Assembly (NCBI GenBank): GCA_964609155.1
Contig: CAZSRF010000003.1
Coordinates: 38,387 to 102,386, forward strand
DNA length: 64,000 nucleotides
From: JAGOUU01 sp964609155
Lineage (GTDB): Bacteria; Pseudomonadota; Gammaproteobacteria; JAGOUU01
Direction: 5' to 3'
The translations under genes and the position numbers were made by a program. Positions 35,344-44,002 of the stretch are shown here, one piece after another. Below the pieces are notes generated by a model, which was not told where the DNA came from, did no database searches, and worked only from the letters and a program-made list of their open reading frames with translations. Each line of letters opens with the position of its first letter. The first letter of the stretch is position 1.

Positions 35344-36498
35344 TTACGATTTTGATATAAACAATCCAGTAACATCATCTGGTAGTTTCTTACCTGTTTG
35401 AATAGAAAACTTTCTCTTTAATACTTCAAGATCCCTAATTCCTTCAGAAGACAAAGTATCTAAAATAAACTTTTCTTTCTCATCTAAGGTTGGCTCATCA
35501 CGTAACTCCATAATACCATCACTAAACATCGCAATATGAAACTCTTCTGGGAGATTAATTTCATAATTCTCATACTTAGCTTCCAAGAACATACCTATTG
35601 GATAACCTCTTTCACCTATATAACGCGCTATTTTATTTTGTTCAATAAATACAGGAAATGGATAATGCCCTGCAACTGAATACGTAAGTTTTGAAAGCTT
35701 TTGATCGTATACCATGTATACCATTGTTAAATATTTGCCGAGATTTTCTGTGCAAACTACTTTGTTTATCGTAGATAACATAGATTTAGGATCAATAGCA
35801 GTATTATTGTTCATATACATAAACTCAGAACAGTACTGCTGTACACAAGCTTTTAATAAGACTGTTACAAATGCTGAACCAACACCATGCCCAGATACAT
35901 CTGATAAGTAAAAAATAACATAACGATCCGCTAATTGCTGATAGTCTACAAAATCACCAGATATATATAAAGATGGATGTAAAAAATAATTGAAGTTTAA
36001 TGATAAAATATCTTGGTTATTTCTAGGCAATAATTGCTGTTGTAATTTATAACCAGATAAATGATCCTCTTCTAGATCTTTAAAATTTTCTTCAACCTGT
36101 GCTCGATAAATATTACTTGCTGTTAATAACTGCTCACGATGACAAAGCTGTTCAATCGAGACTAGCAGAGTTTTGAAGTTTAAAACAGGTTTTAAAAAAT
36201 AATTCCATGCACCACGTTCAAGAGTATATATGATATCATGAACTCGCTCTGTTGTAGTCAGAAAGACAAATGGCATACTTACTTGGTTATGCTGACAATA
36301 CTGAAGAAACTTTAATCCATTTTGTGTAGGTGGATCCAAATCACATAATATTATATCTATTGGATCCGTGGATGTCTTAAAGTATTCAATTGCACTAACA
36401 CCATTTTCAATTGTTAAAATATCATAATGTTCTGCGTGAAAAAAACTAATTAATTGCTCTTGCAGCTTTTTTTCTGCTTCAATAATTAAAATTTTCAT
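35344..36498 (-). CDS. Response regulator with PP2C/SpoIIE-type phosphatase output
   Basis: 384 residues. The receiver domain (1-118) has acidic E7/E9 in place of the usual Asp pair, phosphoacceptor D53 (LCDLDPP), T81/T82 and K103 (FLKPV). A linker helix (about 120-155) leads to an RsbU/SpoIIE-like PP2C domain (about 160-384). This carries metal-binding motifs SGDFVD, YLSDVSGHGVGSAF and MFSDGIMELRDE. All phosphatase Asp motifs appear intact, so it should be active on Ser/Thr phosphoproteins, typically an anti-sigma-factor antagonist. No such antagonist or HPK gene is nearby. It lies 12 bp after the MlaA gene. Confidence 0.85.
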   Translation of the reverse strand: MKILIIEAEKKLQEQLISFFHAEHYDILTIENGVSAIEYFKTSTDPIDIILCDLDPPTQNGLKFLQYCQHNQVSMPFVFLTTTERVHDIIYTLERGAWNYFLKPVLNFKTLLVSIEQLCHREQLLTASNIYRAQVEENFKDLEEDHLSGYKLQQQLLPRNNQDILSLNFNYFLHPSLYISGDFVDYQQLADRYVIFYLSDVSGHGVGSAFVTVLLKACVQQYCSEFMYMNNNTAIDPKSMLSTINKVVCTENLGKYLTMVYMVYDQKLSKLTYSVAGHYPFPVFIEQNKIARYIGERGYPIGMFLEAKYENYEINLPEEFHIAMFSDGIMELRDEPTLDEKEKFILDTLSSEGIRDLEVLKRKFSIQTGKKLPDDVTGLFISKS

Positions 36499-36510
36499 TT
36501 TAATATTATA

Positions 36511-37856
36511 TTATTTATTAGAATTATTATTGTTATTATTAGTGTCTAGCACTTCAGAATTTGTGTCGCTTACTTTATTATTTGTTCTGTTTTCTTTACT
36601 GTCTATGTCAACTTTATACTCATCTTTATCTTTATTAGTGTTAGCTGAATTATTATTTGAATTCGAGCTAACATCAGATGAATTATCATTAACAGCTTCA
36701 GAAAAAATGTCTCTAATCAAATTTTCTTCATTTGCTTCACGTTGTACATTTGGTTTTTCGCCGCGTACTAAGCCATCACGATATTCCAAGTAAGAATTGC
36801 GAATGAATACATATTCATCATCTGAAACAGTATCAACTATTTTTTCTGCAGTTAGTAAATTTGCACGTGTATCTACCATGTATAATCCTAAATAAGCCAG
36901 AGCTTCTTTATCAGATAAAAAATACAATGGAGAAGTAAAAACCCCTATTCCACGCCCTATAGCATCACGAACAGTACTTGGCCCAAAAATAGGAATAACA
37001 AAATAGGGGGAATCAGCAAGCCCCCATTTACCAAAAGTTACACCATAATCATTATTCCTTTTGCTCCAACCTACATCACTAGCAACATCTATAAAACCTA
37101 GGATACCAAAAGTTGAATTTAATCCAACACGCTCTATAGTTTCTTTAGTATTATCAAGCTCTCCTTGTAAGACATCATTGACTAACACAGTGAAATCTTC
37201 AATATTACTATAAAAGTTAGTAACCATCCGTTTGGCAGGTAATGGAATAAGAAAAGTATATAATTGAGCTACAGGCTTTATTAAATATCTATCTATATTT
37301 TTATTAAAGCTGTACATATTTCGGTTATAGTTTTCATAGGGATCAGGGTAATTTTTTTCTATGATGTCCGTTTGAGGCTGTGTTGAATCTGTTGAGTCTG
37401 CTGAATTTTCTGTAGAAGTAGCATCAGTCTTTTGATTTGATACCTCATTTGTTTGATTTATTTGTTCTGTTTGTCCTGATTGTCCTGATTGTCCTGATTG
37501 TCCTGATTGTCCTGATTGTCCTGATTNNNNNNNNNNNNNNNNNNNNNNNNNNNNNNNNNNNNNNNNNNNNNNNNNNNNNNNNNNNNNNNNNNNNNNNNNN
37601 NNNNNNNNNNNNNNNNNNNNNNNNNNTGTCCTGATTGTCCTGATTGTCCTGATTGTCCTGATTGTCCTGATTGTCCTGATTTAACCTGATTTGGTTTAAT
37701 TATTACAGTTGATTTATTTTTTTTATTTAACTCTTCAGCTTTTGTGTTACTAGTGGAATCTATTAATGCAGCTGCATAAGACTGCTGATAACTATTCAAT
37801 AGCAGAGTAAAACTACTTACTATTAAAAAGAGATTTTTTAGATAATTATTTTTCAT
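36511..37856 (-). CDS. mlaA: MlaA-family outer-membrane lipid-asymmetry protein with (SGQ)n insert, interrupted by an assembly gap
   Basis: Removes phospholipids from the outer leaflet of the outer membrane. The two halves read in one frame if the gap is filled with whole repeats: a signal peptide (MKNNYLKNLF...SYAA), a Lys/Asn-rich segment, then Ser-Gly-Gln repeats. On the far side SGQ repeats continue into a Ser/Thr/Asp linker and then DPYENYNRNMYSFN, the true MlaA start. The core includes RVGLNSTFGILGFIDVAS, FGKWGLADSPYFVIP and GPSTVRDAIGRGIG. The 100-N filler is not a multiple of 3, so automatic translation breaks here. No Cys lipobox follows the signal peptide, unlike typical MlaA. The C-terminus is a long Asn/Asp/Ser tail. 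Confidence 0.85.
37472..37680. repeat. 9-bp coding tandem repeat (TGTCCTGAT)n with embedded gap
   Basis: Six perfect copies at 37472-37525 and six at 37627-37680 flank 100 N. Read on the minus strand the unit encodes Ser-Gly-Gln. Perfect identity at DNA level indicates recent slippage expansion. The run of exactly 100 N is a placeholder, so the true copy number is unknown. Confidence 0.95.
37527..37626. other. Assembly gap (100 N)
   Basis: A run of exactly 100 unknown bases, the usual placeholder for a gap of unknown size. It falls inside the tandem repeat of the mlaA gene, which explains why assembly failed here. Confidence 0.98.
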
Positions 37857-37982
37857 ATAGCTAATTATAGTGGAAATATAGAAACCATCTAGCCTAAAAG
37901 CTTAAATTACTTATCTTGCGCGAAATGGTTATAATTTGTCATACTAGTTTAGCGCACAACCTGCAGGCTTCAGTCTTTTATG

Positions 37983-38008
37983 AAAAATACCGGCTCTAAG
38001 GCCGGTAT
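37983..38008 (-). terminator. Rho-independent terminator of the downstream porin
   Basis: On the minus strand ATACCGGC-cttaga-GCCGGTAT (37987-38008) forms an 8-bp GC-rich stem, followed by TTTTT (37983-37987). It lies about 50 bp after the stop of the 38056-39615 porin. Confidence 0.88.
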
Positions 38009-38055
38009 GATAGATATAAGACATTTATATCAGCAAGCAAAACTAACTAGTGAAA

Positions 38056-39615
38056 TTAAAATGACACTTGACCTTTTGCCACTAAGACATTCACTCTCCT
38101 ATTAGCATGTCTAGAGGATGGTAGGTTCTTAAGCACATCTGCAAACTCTGGCCCTAAACCATCATCAGCTTTGGCATATTTACCTTCTGCCGAAGTATAG
38201 TTAGCCATTAGTTTAACATTGCTATTTGGATACCAATTTAGTCCAACAGTCCAGTCTGTCATCTCTCCACCATTGTTACAATTGTAGTTATTTACAGGAC
38301 CAGTCCTAGCACGATAGTTATTACCGCAAAATATGACAGGAGCATCAACACGACCAGTAACATTGACTGTTTTTGCAAAATCTACTTTATCCCATCTACC
38401 AGCGAGTTCCCAAGCACCATATTTATTGATTGGTTTTACTTTACCCAACGTACCAGAAACAGGATCATAATGACGTGTTTCTCCAGTTAGTAACCAAGAA
38501 GCTTGTATATAATACCCACTTGCTTTAATATTTTTAGTTGAGTTACCAGCATTATCAGTTTTTACTCCTGTAATCCCAGATCCAGCAGCTAAGTTTACCA
38601 AGTCAACTTTGTAATCATAGTATTCTGATTGTACATGCCATGGACCTAATATTCCTAAAGCTTCTACACCCCATAATCTATAACCATCCGTGCGCTTAAA
38701 TCCACCAACGTCTCGAGCAGCAGCTGATCCGTTTGCAGTACTTAAACCAATTAACTTGGAATTTGATAAGTTAAAATATCCGCCTGGCGCCGCATTTAGT
38801 GTTACATCACCGGTTGTATTAACATAAGAATAAGTACCACCTAGGTGTAAGACCTTGCCCTGTTTTACTAACGGTTGTAAGAAAACCCTACCATTATACA
38901 TGCTATGATGGTTACCTAAGTTTGACACTACAACTTGCGAACTTTCATCTGTATTCACAGAAGAACCTGGAACGCCGCCAAAAGCACTGGCATTTCTTGT
39001 GTAATAATATGCACCTGCTTGATACCCTAAGAACTGGAAAGGATTACCTTCAAAAGAGATACCATCAGCACGTCCAACCATAAAAGATCGTTGACCAGCT
39101 GCCGGAGCAATAAAAGTATAACTTGAATGATCAGCAGTATTTTCCAGACCCTGTTGTACATTCATTCGCCCTAGTGAAAAACGTACCCAAGGATCCATCA
39201 TATCCCAACCAACCCATGCATCACGAACAAGAAGATTTCTTCTAGGACCTGCGCCAAGAACTCTATTAAAAACCGTTGGAGAATCATCATTGGCTGAATG
39301 ATAAGTTGATTGTTGAAAATTAAAACGCTCTATAACATTATGGTTTACTGTTAAATTATAAACAAAATTTTTAACTAGCCTACCTCGCATAGTAAGTTCT
39401 GCTGCGGTCACGTTAGATTGATTATCAAAGCTAAGATTATTTGAGCCATAACCTAATCTTTTCATAGGATGATCAATCTGATCATCAAACCATGCAAAAT
39501 CAGTTTGTATACCACCTCCAATTTTCAAACTATCTGCACATGTGAGTATTGGAAATGACGCAATTATTCCCGTACATATCAAGCTATTTAAATTAAATAT
39601 TGTTTTCATATTCAT
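38056..39615 (-). CDS. Outer-membrane porin (paralogue A)
   Basis: 519 residues with a signal peptide ending near TCADS. The mature chain has alternating aromatic/polar strands, repeated YYYT-type motifs, and ends VLVAKGQVSF with the C-terminal Phe needed for outer-membrane insertion. Conserved blocks (SFDNQSNVTAAEL, DAWVGWD, SLGRMNVQQGLENT, FIAPAAGQRSF, YDPVSGTLGK) are shared with the next gene. It appears to be a Porin_O_P-like 16-strand barrel, identity from memory. Ribosome site AAGGAAA lies upstream. The neighbour at 39740-41245 is a clear tandem duplicate, more distant at loop regions. Confidence 0.8.
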   Translation of the reverse strand: MNMKTIFNLNSLICTGIIASFPILTCADSLKIGGGIQTDFAWFDDQIDHPMKRLGYGSNNLSFDNQSNVTAAELTMRGRLVKNFVYNLTVNHNVIERFNFQQSTYHSANDDSPTVFNRVLGAGPRRNLLVRDAWVGWDMMDPWVRFSLGRMNVQQGLENTADHSSYTFIAPAAGQRSFMVGRADGISFEGNPFQFLGYQAGAYYYTRNASAFGGVPGSSVNTDESSQVVVSNLGNHHSMYNGRVFLQPLVKQGKVLHLGGTYSYVNTTGDVTLNAAPGGYFNLSNSKLIGLSTANGSAAARDVGGFKRTDGYRLWGVEALGILGPWHVQSEYYDYKVDLVNLAAGSGITGVKTDNAGNSTKNIKASGYYIQASWLLTGETRHYDPVSGTLGKVKPINKYGAWELAGRWDKVDFAKTVNVTGRVDAPVIFCGNNYRARTGPVNNYNCNNGGEMTDWTVGLNWYPNSNVKLMANYTSAEGKYAKADDGLGPEFADVLKNLPSSRHANRRVNVLVAKGQVSF

Positions 39616-39696
39616 TGTTAATTAATTTCCTTATAGGTATTACATTATTCATACTACACTATATAAAGATGAAAAAGCAATAATAGATTTATGAGA

Positions 39697-39722
39697 CAAA
39701 AAAAAACCCTCAAACGAGGGTT
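39697..39722 (-). terminator. Rho-independent terminator of the upstream porin
   Basis: On the minus strand ACCCTC-gttt-GAGGGT is followed by a run of T (A's at 39697-39706 on the plus strand). It lies about 20 bp after the stop of the 39740-41245 porin and separates the two porin transcripts. Confidence 0.87.
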
Positions 39723-39739
39723 TTTTAGACAGCGTACGA

Positions 39740-41245
39740 TTAAAAGTCTACTTGACCCTTAACTGCAAACATATCAACGCTACGTTTTGTCGGACGATCT
39801 GCTGGATGGAAATCAGAAGCAATATTAGGTCCTAAACCATCGGCAGCAGCTGCATATTTACCTTCTGCCCATGTGTAGTCAGCCATTAACTTAACATTTC
39901 TGTTAGGATACCAGTTAACACCCACTGTCCAATCAGTCATCTTACCACCATTTGTACAACCAGTGCCTACAGAAGCTCCACTATCACCACAGAAAGCTGT
40001 TGTACTAACTGTTGCGCCTGTTACATTAACAGTTTTAGCAAAATCAACCTTATCATAACGAGCAGCTAATTCCCAAGCACCCCATTTTGCATTACGTGGG
40101 TTAACTTTACCAAGAGTACCAGATACTGGATCGTAATGACGTGAATCACCAGTTAACATCCAAGAACCTTGTACATACCAACCATTAGCTTTAACTTCAC
40201 TAGTGGCAGCACCAGCATTATTAGTAGCTAATCGAGTAGCTGAACCAGCAGTTGAAGCAGCATTTACTAAGTCTAACTTAAAGTGTGTATATTCACCCTG
40301 AACATGGAATGGTCCCCAAACGCCTAAGCCTTCTAAGCCCCAAACATCATAACCATCTGTTCTTTTAGCATTAGTAGCTACGTCTCTAGCAACAGCAGGG
40401 CCGTTAGCAGAACTTAATCTTACTAATTGAGCATTTGAGTTGTTAAAGTAACCACCAGGAGCTGCGTTTAATGAAACATCACCTCTTGTTTTAACCCAAG
40501 AATAGTTACCACCTAAATGTAACACTCTACCAGGCATAACCCATGGCTGTAGGAAAGCACGTGCAGAGAACATAGGCAACGCATTACCTACATTAGAAAC
40601 AGCAACTTGAGAGCTAGTATCTATGTTAGTTGCTGTGCCCGGAGCACCACCTTGAGCACCTGCATTTGTTGTGTAATAATAAACACCGGTTTGATACCCT
40701 AACCAACGAGTTGGGTTACCTTCCATACTAAGACCGTCAGCTCTACCTGTTGCAAATGATCTTTGACCAGCTGCAGGAGCTATAAAAGTATAAGCAGAAC
40801 GATTGCCTGTGTTTTCTAAGCCTTGTGATACATTCATGCGACCTAATGAGAAGCGAGCCCATGGATCCATTCTATCCCAACCTACCCACGCGTCTAACAC
40901 ATAAGGACCGCTACGTCTTGGATCAGCGTACGTTCCTGCTTCTGAACCGACTCTACCATCTCTCATTACATTACTAACGCTTAAATTATAAACCCAACGA
41001 TCAACTAAAGTGCCACGTAAGTATATATCAGCAGACGTAACATTTGATTGATTATCAAAACTTAAATTTGATGTTCCATAACCAAGAGCTTTATTAGCAT
41101 GTTCAACTTCATCGTTATACCATACAAAATCAGTCTGCACTGCACCGCCAACTTTTAAACTAGCAGCCATACCAGAGCCTGATGCTAAAACGCTTAAGCC
41201 AGCAAGAGTTAATCCTACGACTTTTAGCTTTGAACTTTTTTCCAT
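39740..41245 (-). CDS. Outer-membrane porin (paralogue B)
   Basis: 501 residues with a signal peptide (SGSGMAAS). It shares the whole architecture of paralogue A: SFDNQSNVTSADI, DAWVGWDRMDPWARFSLGRM, FIAPAAGQRSF, YDPVSGTLGKVNPR, and a terminal AVKGQVDF with C-terminal Phe. Codon choice looks less AT-rich than neighbouring genes, typical of a highly expressed porin. A good ribosome site (GGAGAA) precedes the ATG. The long 537-bp upstream region with a direct repeat fits strong regulation. Confidence 0.82.
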   Translation of the reverse strand: MEKSSKLKVVGLTLAGLSVLASGSGMAASLKVGGAVQTDFVWYNDEVEHANKALGYGTSNLSFDNQSNVTSADIYLRGTLVDRWVYNLSVSNVMRDGRVGSEAGTYADPRRSGPYVLDAWVGWDRMDPWARFSLGRMNVSQGLENTGNRSAYTFIAPAAGQRSFATGRADGLSMEGNPTRWLGYQTGVYYYTTNAGAQGGAPGTATNIDTSSQVAVSNVGNALPMFSARAFLQPWVMPGRVLHLGGNYSWVKTRGDVSLNAAPGGYFNNSNAQLVRLSSANGPAVARDVATNAKRTDGYDVWGLEGLGVWGPFHVQGEYTHFKLDLVNAASTAGSATRLATNNAGAATSEVKANGWYVQGSWMLTGDSRHYDPVSGTLGKVNPRNAKWGAWELAARYDKVDFAKTVNVTGATVSTTAFCGDSGASVGTGCTNGGKMTDWTVGVNWYPNRNVKLMADYTWAEGKYAAAADGLGPNIASDFHPADRPTKRSVDMFAVKGQVDF

Positions 41246-41782
41246 GAAATGTTCTCCTAACCTTTTCTAAATATTTGCAACAAAAGTTAATTAACTCTGG
41301 CAAAAGTATCGCCAGTTTATTTTATTAAAGCCTACTTACTGTTTAACCAATAAGCAATATACCATTTCAGTATAGTACTAATATACCATATTGAAACACT
41401 GGTAACCAGCTTGATTAAAGACTAGCTCATAATTTTATTTAACGCAAATTATGTCACATTAATCAATACTACTTTTAAAATTAACTCGCTTAGTATACTA
41501 ATCTAATAACAATTTGTATGAAAGCCAGTTATTAATTAAACGACACTGATACCATAACAGTACAAAATGATAATTACATATATCTAAAACTTAATCAATA
41601 TGTAATTTTCGAATTTCACCACTCTATTTTGTATCCTGTGACAAATGAAACACACAATACAGTATAGACAAATCAAATGAATTAACAAATTTTTACTAAA
41701 TAATCAGTATTTGTTATCATAACATCTTAAAAACTATGCTTTTTAAAGCAAATTAACTCGCTAACTAAAGTCAATAAATTGT
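41246..41782. other. Long intergenic region, 537 bp
   Basis: Between porin B (minus) and the Mth938-like gene (plus). AT-rich with no ORF of note. It contains a small CTGGC/GCCAG hairpin in the porin leader (41297-41315) and the AATATACCAT direct repeat (listed separately). It must hold the two divergent promoters; nothing else is visible. Confidence 0.6.
41356..41389. promoter_or_regulatory. Direct repeat in the porin B promoter region
   Basis: Two perfect copies of AATATACCAT at 41356-41365 and 41380-41389, a 24-bp period, about 110-145 bp upstream of the porin B start. The spacing of just over two helical turns is consistent with a tandem regulator-binding site. No regulator is identified. 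Confidence 0.4.
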
Positions 41783-42199
41783 ATGCAATTTCAACAAGAC
41801 TGCTTGGATCATCCTATTTACATCAAATCTTATGATCCCCACCTACATCAGCTAACTATATTCTGTAATAAAGATATAAATAACAATCCAAAAGCAATAA
41901 CTAAAAAGCTCCATACAAGCACTATTGTTTTATTAGATAATATTATTGAGAATTGGCAGCCTTCTTGTGTACAGGAATTAAATACGTCTTATATAACCCA
42001 TATACTAAGTTTTCAGCCAGAAATTATCATCCTAGGTATTGGAGAAAAACTAGTCCCTTTGGATTATACAATTTTAGAGCCCTTATACAGATCAAAAACT
42101 CCTTTTGAGGTTATGACAACAATAAATGCATGTAGAACATATAATTTATTGGCGAGCGAACATCGCAAAGTAGCTGCTGCACTGATCTTATCAAAATAA
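41783..42199 (+). CDS. Mth938/DUF498 (NDUFAF3-like) domain protein
   Basis: 138 residues. The C-terminal motif INACRTYNLLASEHRKVAAALI and the LGIGEKLVPLD block mark the Mth938 family, homologous to the mitochondrial complex I assembly factor NDUFAF3. The bacterial role is not defined. It lies 17 bp before the SDR gene and starts an apparent three-gene operon. Confidence 0.8.
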   Translation: MQFQQDCLDHPIYIKSYDPHLHQLTIFCNKDINNNPKAITKKLHTSTIVLLDNIIENWQPSCVQELNTSYITHILSFQPEIIILGIGEKLVPLDYTILEPLYRSKTPFEVMTTINACRTYNLLASEHRKVAAALILSK

Positions 42200-42216
42200 A
42201 TTTCAGAGATTTACTT

Positions 42217-43056
42217 ATGACTACATCTATATTAATTACAGGTTGCTCCAGCGGAATTGGTTTACAGGTTGCTTTAGATCTACAAAAACTTGGATATCTT
42301 GTATTTGCCAGTTGTAGAAGCCCAAAAGATGTTTCGAATTTAATAAATCTTGGACTCTTAAATGCTATTCAATTAGACGTTACAGACGATAAATCCATTA
42401 ATGTAGCACTAAATCATATTTTAGCAAAAACAGGTGGAACTCTGGATGTGCTATTTAATAACGCAGGATATGGGCAAATTGGAGCAGTTGAAGACTTAAA
42501 CAGAGAAGCCATTTTTAATCAATTTAATACTAATGTCTTTAGTGTATTAGAATTAACTAATAAAATCTTACCTATTATGCGACAGCAAGGTCATGGGAAG
42601 ATTATAGTTACCAGTTCAGTACTTGGTTTTATAGCATTACGATATAGAGGGGCCTATGTGGCTTCAAAATTCGCACTAGAAGGCCTGTTTGATACACTAA
42701 GACTAGAGTTAATGAATACTCCTATCTCTGTAAGTATTATTCAACCCGGTCCCATTAGCAGTAACTTTAGAAAAACATCTCACCAAATATTCAATAAATA
42801 TATTAATTATAACCATAGCCAGCATTTAATGTCATATCAAAAAATGGAAAAATTTTATTCAAAAGTTAATAAAAATATTTTTGAATTAAACCCAGGAGCA
42901 GTTACAAAAAAAATACTGCATATACTCTCACATAAGCCCAAATCTAGATACAGTGTGACTATCCCTACTTACTTATTTCATGTATTAACCAGATTTTTAC
43001 CAGTATTTATTCTAGATAAAATTTTATATAAAATTACCGATTCGGAAACAAAATGA
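42217..43056 (+). CDS. Short-chain dehydrogenase/reductase
   Basis: 279 residues. Classical SDR: cofactor motif TGCSSGIGLQVA (residues 8-19), NNAGYG, a catalytic Ser in VTSSVLG, and YVASK with Tyr and Lys. The length and the post-catalytic block (IIQPGPISSNF) suggest a lipid- or retinol-type SDR. The substrate is not assigned. The start follows the Mth938-like gene by 17 bp, and its end overlaps the hydrolase gene by 4 bp (ATGA). Confidence 0.87.
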   Translation: MTTSILITGCSSGIGLQVALDLQKLGYLVFASCRSPKDVSNLINLGLLNAIQLDVTDDKSINVALNHILAKTGGTLDVLFNNAGYGQIGAVEDLNREAIFNQFNTNVFSVLELTNKILPIMRQQGHGKIIVTSSVLGFIALRYRGAYVASKFALEGLFDTLRLELMNTPISVSIIQPGPISSNFRKTSHQIFNKYINYNHSQHLMSYQKMEKFYSKVNKNIFELNPGAVTKKILHILSHKPKSRYSVTIPTYLFHVLTRFLPVFILDKILYKITDSETK

Positions 43057-44000
43057 ATCATTTTTCATTAATAAACTCTCTAACGACTGATAATCATTCG
43101 ATACCTGTATATTATTACCCATCACAAAAATTAAGTACCCCCACCACAGCTGTACAAATTGTTCATGGCATGAGTGAGCATCATGCTTATTATCTTGATT
43201 TAATCAATTATCTCAATACTCGTGGTTATGATGTTTATATCCATGATCAACGAGGACATGGAACAAGTGTAGATAATATTGAAGATCTTGGTTTCATATC
43301 AGAAACCAACGGACATGAAAAATTAATTTCAGATACTATTGCTGTAACTGAGTATATTAAAAAAAATACCACAGGCTCTATATATCTTCTAGGTCACAGC
43401 ATGGGTTCCTTAGTAGCTCTAGCTGCTGTTATAAAACAATGTGCGTTAAATAAAAATTATTATGAAAAACTTATTTTAACAGGAACTCCTGGGATAGCCC
43501 CAGTAGGACAGTTATCTTTTGGTATTTTATTAGTATATTTTGAAATTTTCAGACAAAAAAAACAAAATAAAGCTATAAGCCCTATCGGCAAATTATTACT
43601 TAAATATATTTTTAATTTTAAATTCAGATTAAAAGGCGAGCAAAATCTTTTTTCGTGGATAACACAAGATCAAAAATGGTTGGAATATTACAATCATGAT
43701 CCTAAATCCGGCTTTATCCCAAAAAATCAATTTTGGCTGGATATAATAAACTTATTAAAATTTACCAATAGCCTAGATAATATTAATCTTATTGACAAAG
43801 ATATCCCCATAATTCTTTTTGATGGTGCCGACGACCCAGTAAACAGACAAACAAAGCAAAGTAATAACTTATACAAAAAATTAAAGCAATCCGGCTTGTC
43901 AAATATTAAACATATTATTTATCCTAATACACGACATCATCTAGCTATCGAGTTTAATCGAGATATTTTTTTCTCAGATTTAATAAAAGAATTATTATAG
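43053..44000 (+). CDS. Alpha/beta hydrolase (monoacylglycerol-lipase-like)
   Basis: 315 residues. Contains VQIVHGMSEHHAYY (oxyanion region), HDQRGHGTS and the nucleophile elbow LLGHSMGS, with a plausible acid in FDGADDPV and His in NTRHH, the lysophospholipase/MGL arrangement. The 4-bp ATGA overlap couples its translation to the SDR. The pairing suggests handling of a shared lipid substrate, an inference from context. Confidence 0.83.
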   Translation: MNHFSLINSLTTDNHSIPVYYYPSQKLSTPTTAVQIVHGMSEHHAYYLDLINYLNTRGYDVYIHDQRGHGTSVDNIEDLGFISETNGHEKLISDTIAVTEYIKKNTTGSIYLLGHSMGSLVALAAVIKQCALNKNYYEKLILTGTPGIAPVGQLSFGILLVYFEIFRQKKQNKAISPIGKLLLKYIFNFKFRLKGEQNLFSWITQDQKWLEYYNHDPKSGFIPKNQFWLDIINLLKFTNSLDNINLIDKDIPIILFDGADDPVNRQTKQSNNLYKKLKQSGLSNIKHIIYPNTRHHLAIEFNRDIFFSDLIKELL

Positions 44001-44002
44001 TA

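Noticed and set aside
37317..37458. Apparent frameshift separating the MlaA signal-peptide half from its core
   Set aside because: Both sides of the gap use the Ser-Gly-Gln frame; the shift comes only from the 100-N placeholder, which is not a multiple of three.
37437..37634. Open frame on the plus strand reading repeated Leu-Ile-Val
   Set aside because: It is the shadow of the SGQ tandem repeat of mlaA and crosses the N gap; low complexity with no ribosome site or homology.
37472..37680. CRISPR array considered for the repeated 9-bp tract
   Set aside because: Units are contiguous with no spacers, coding and far too short.
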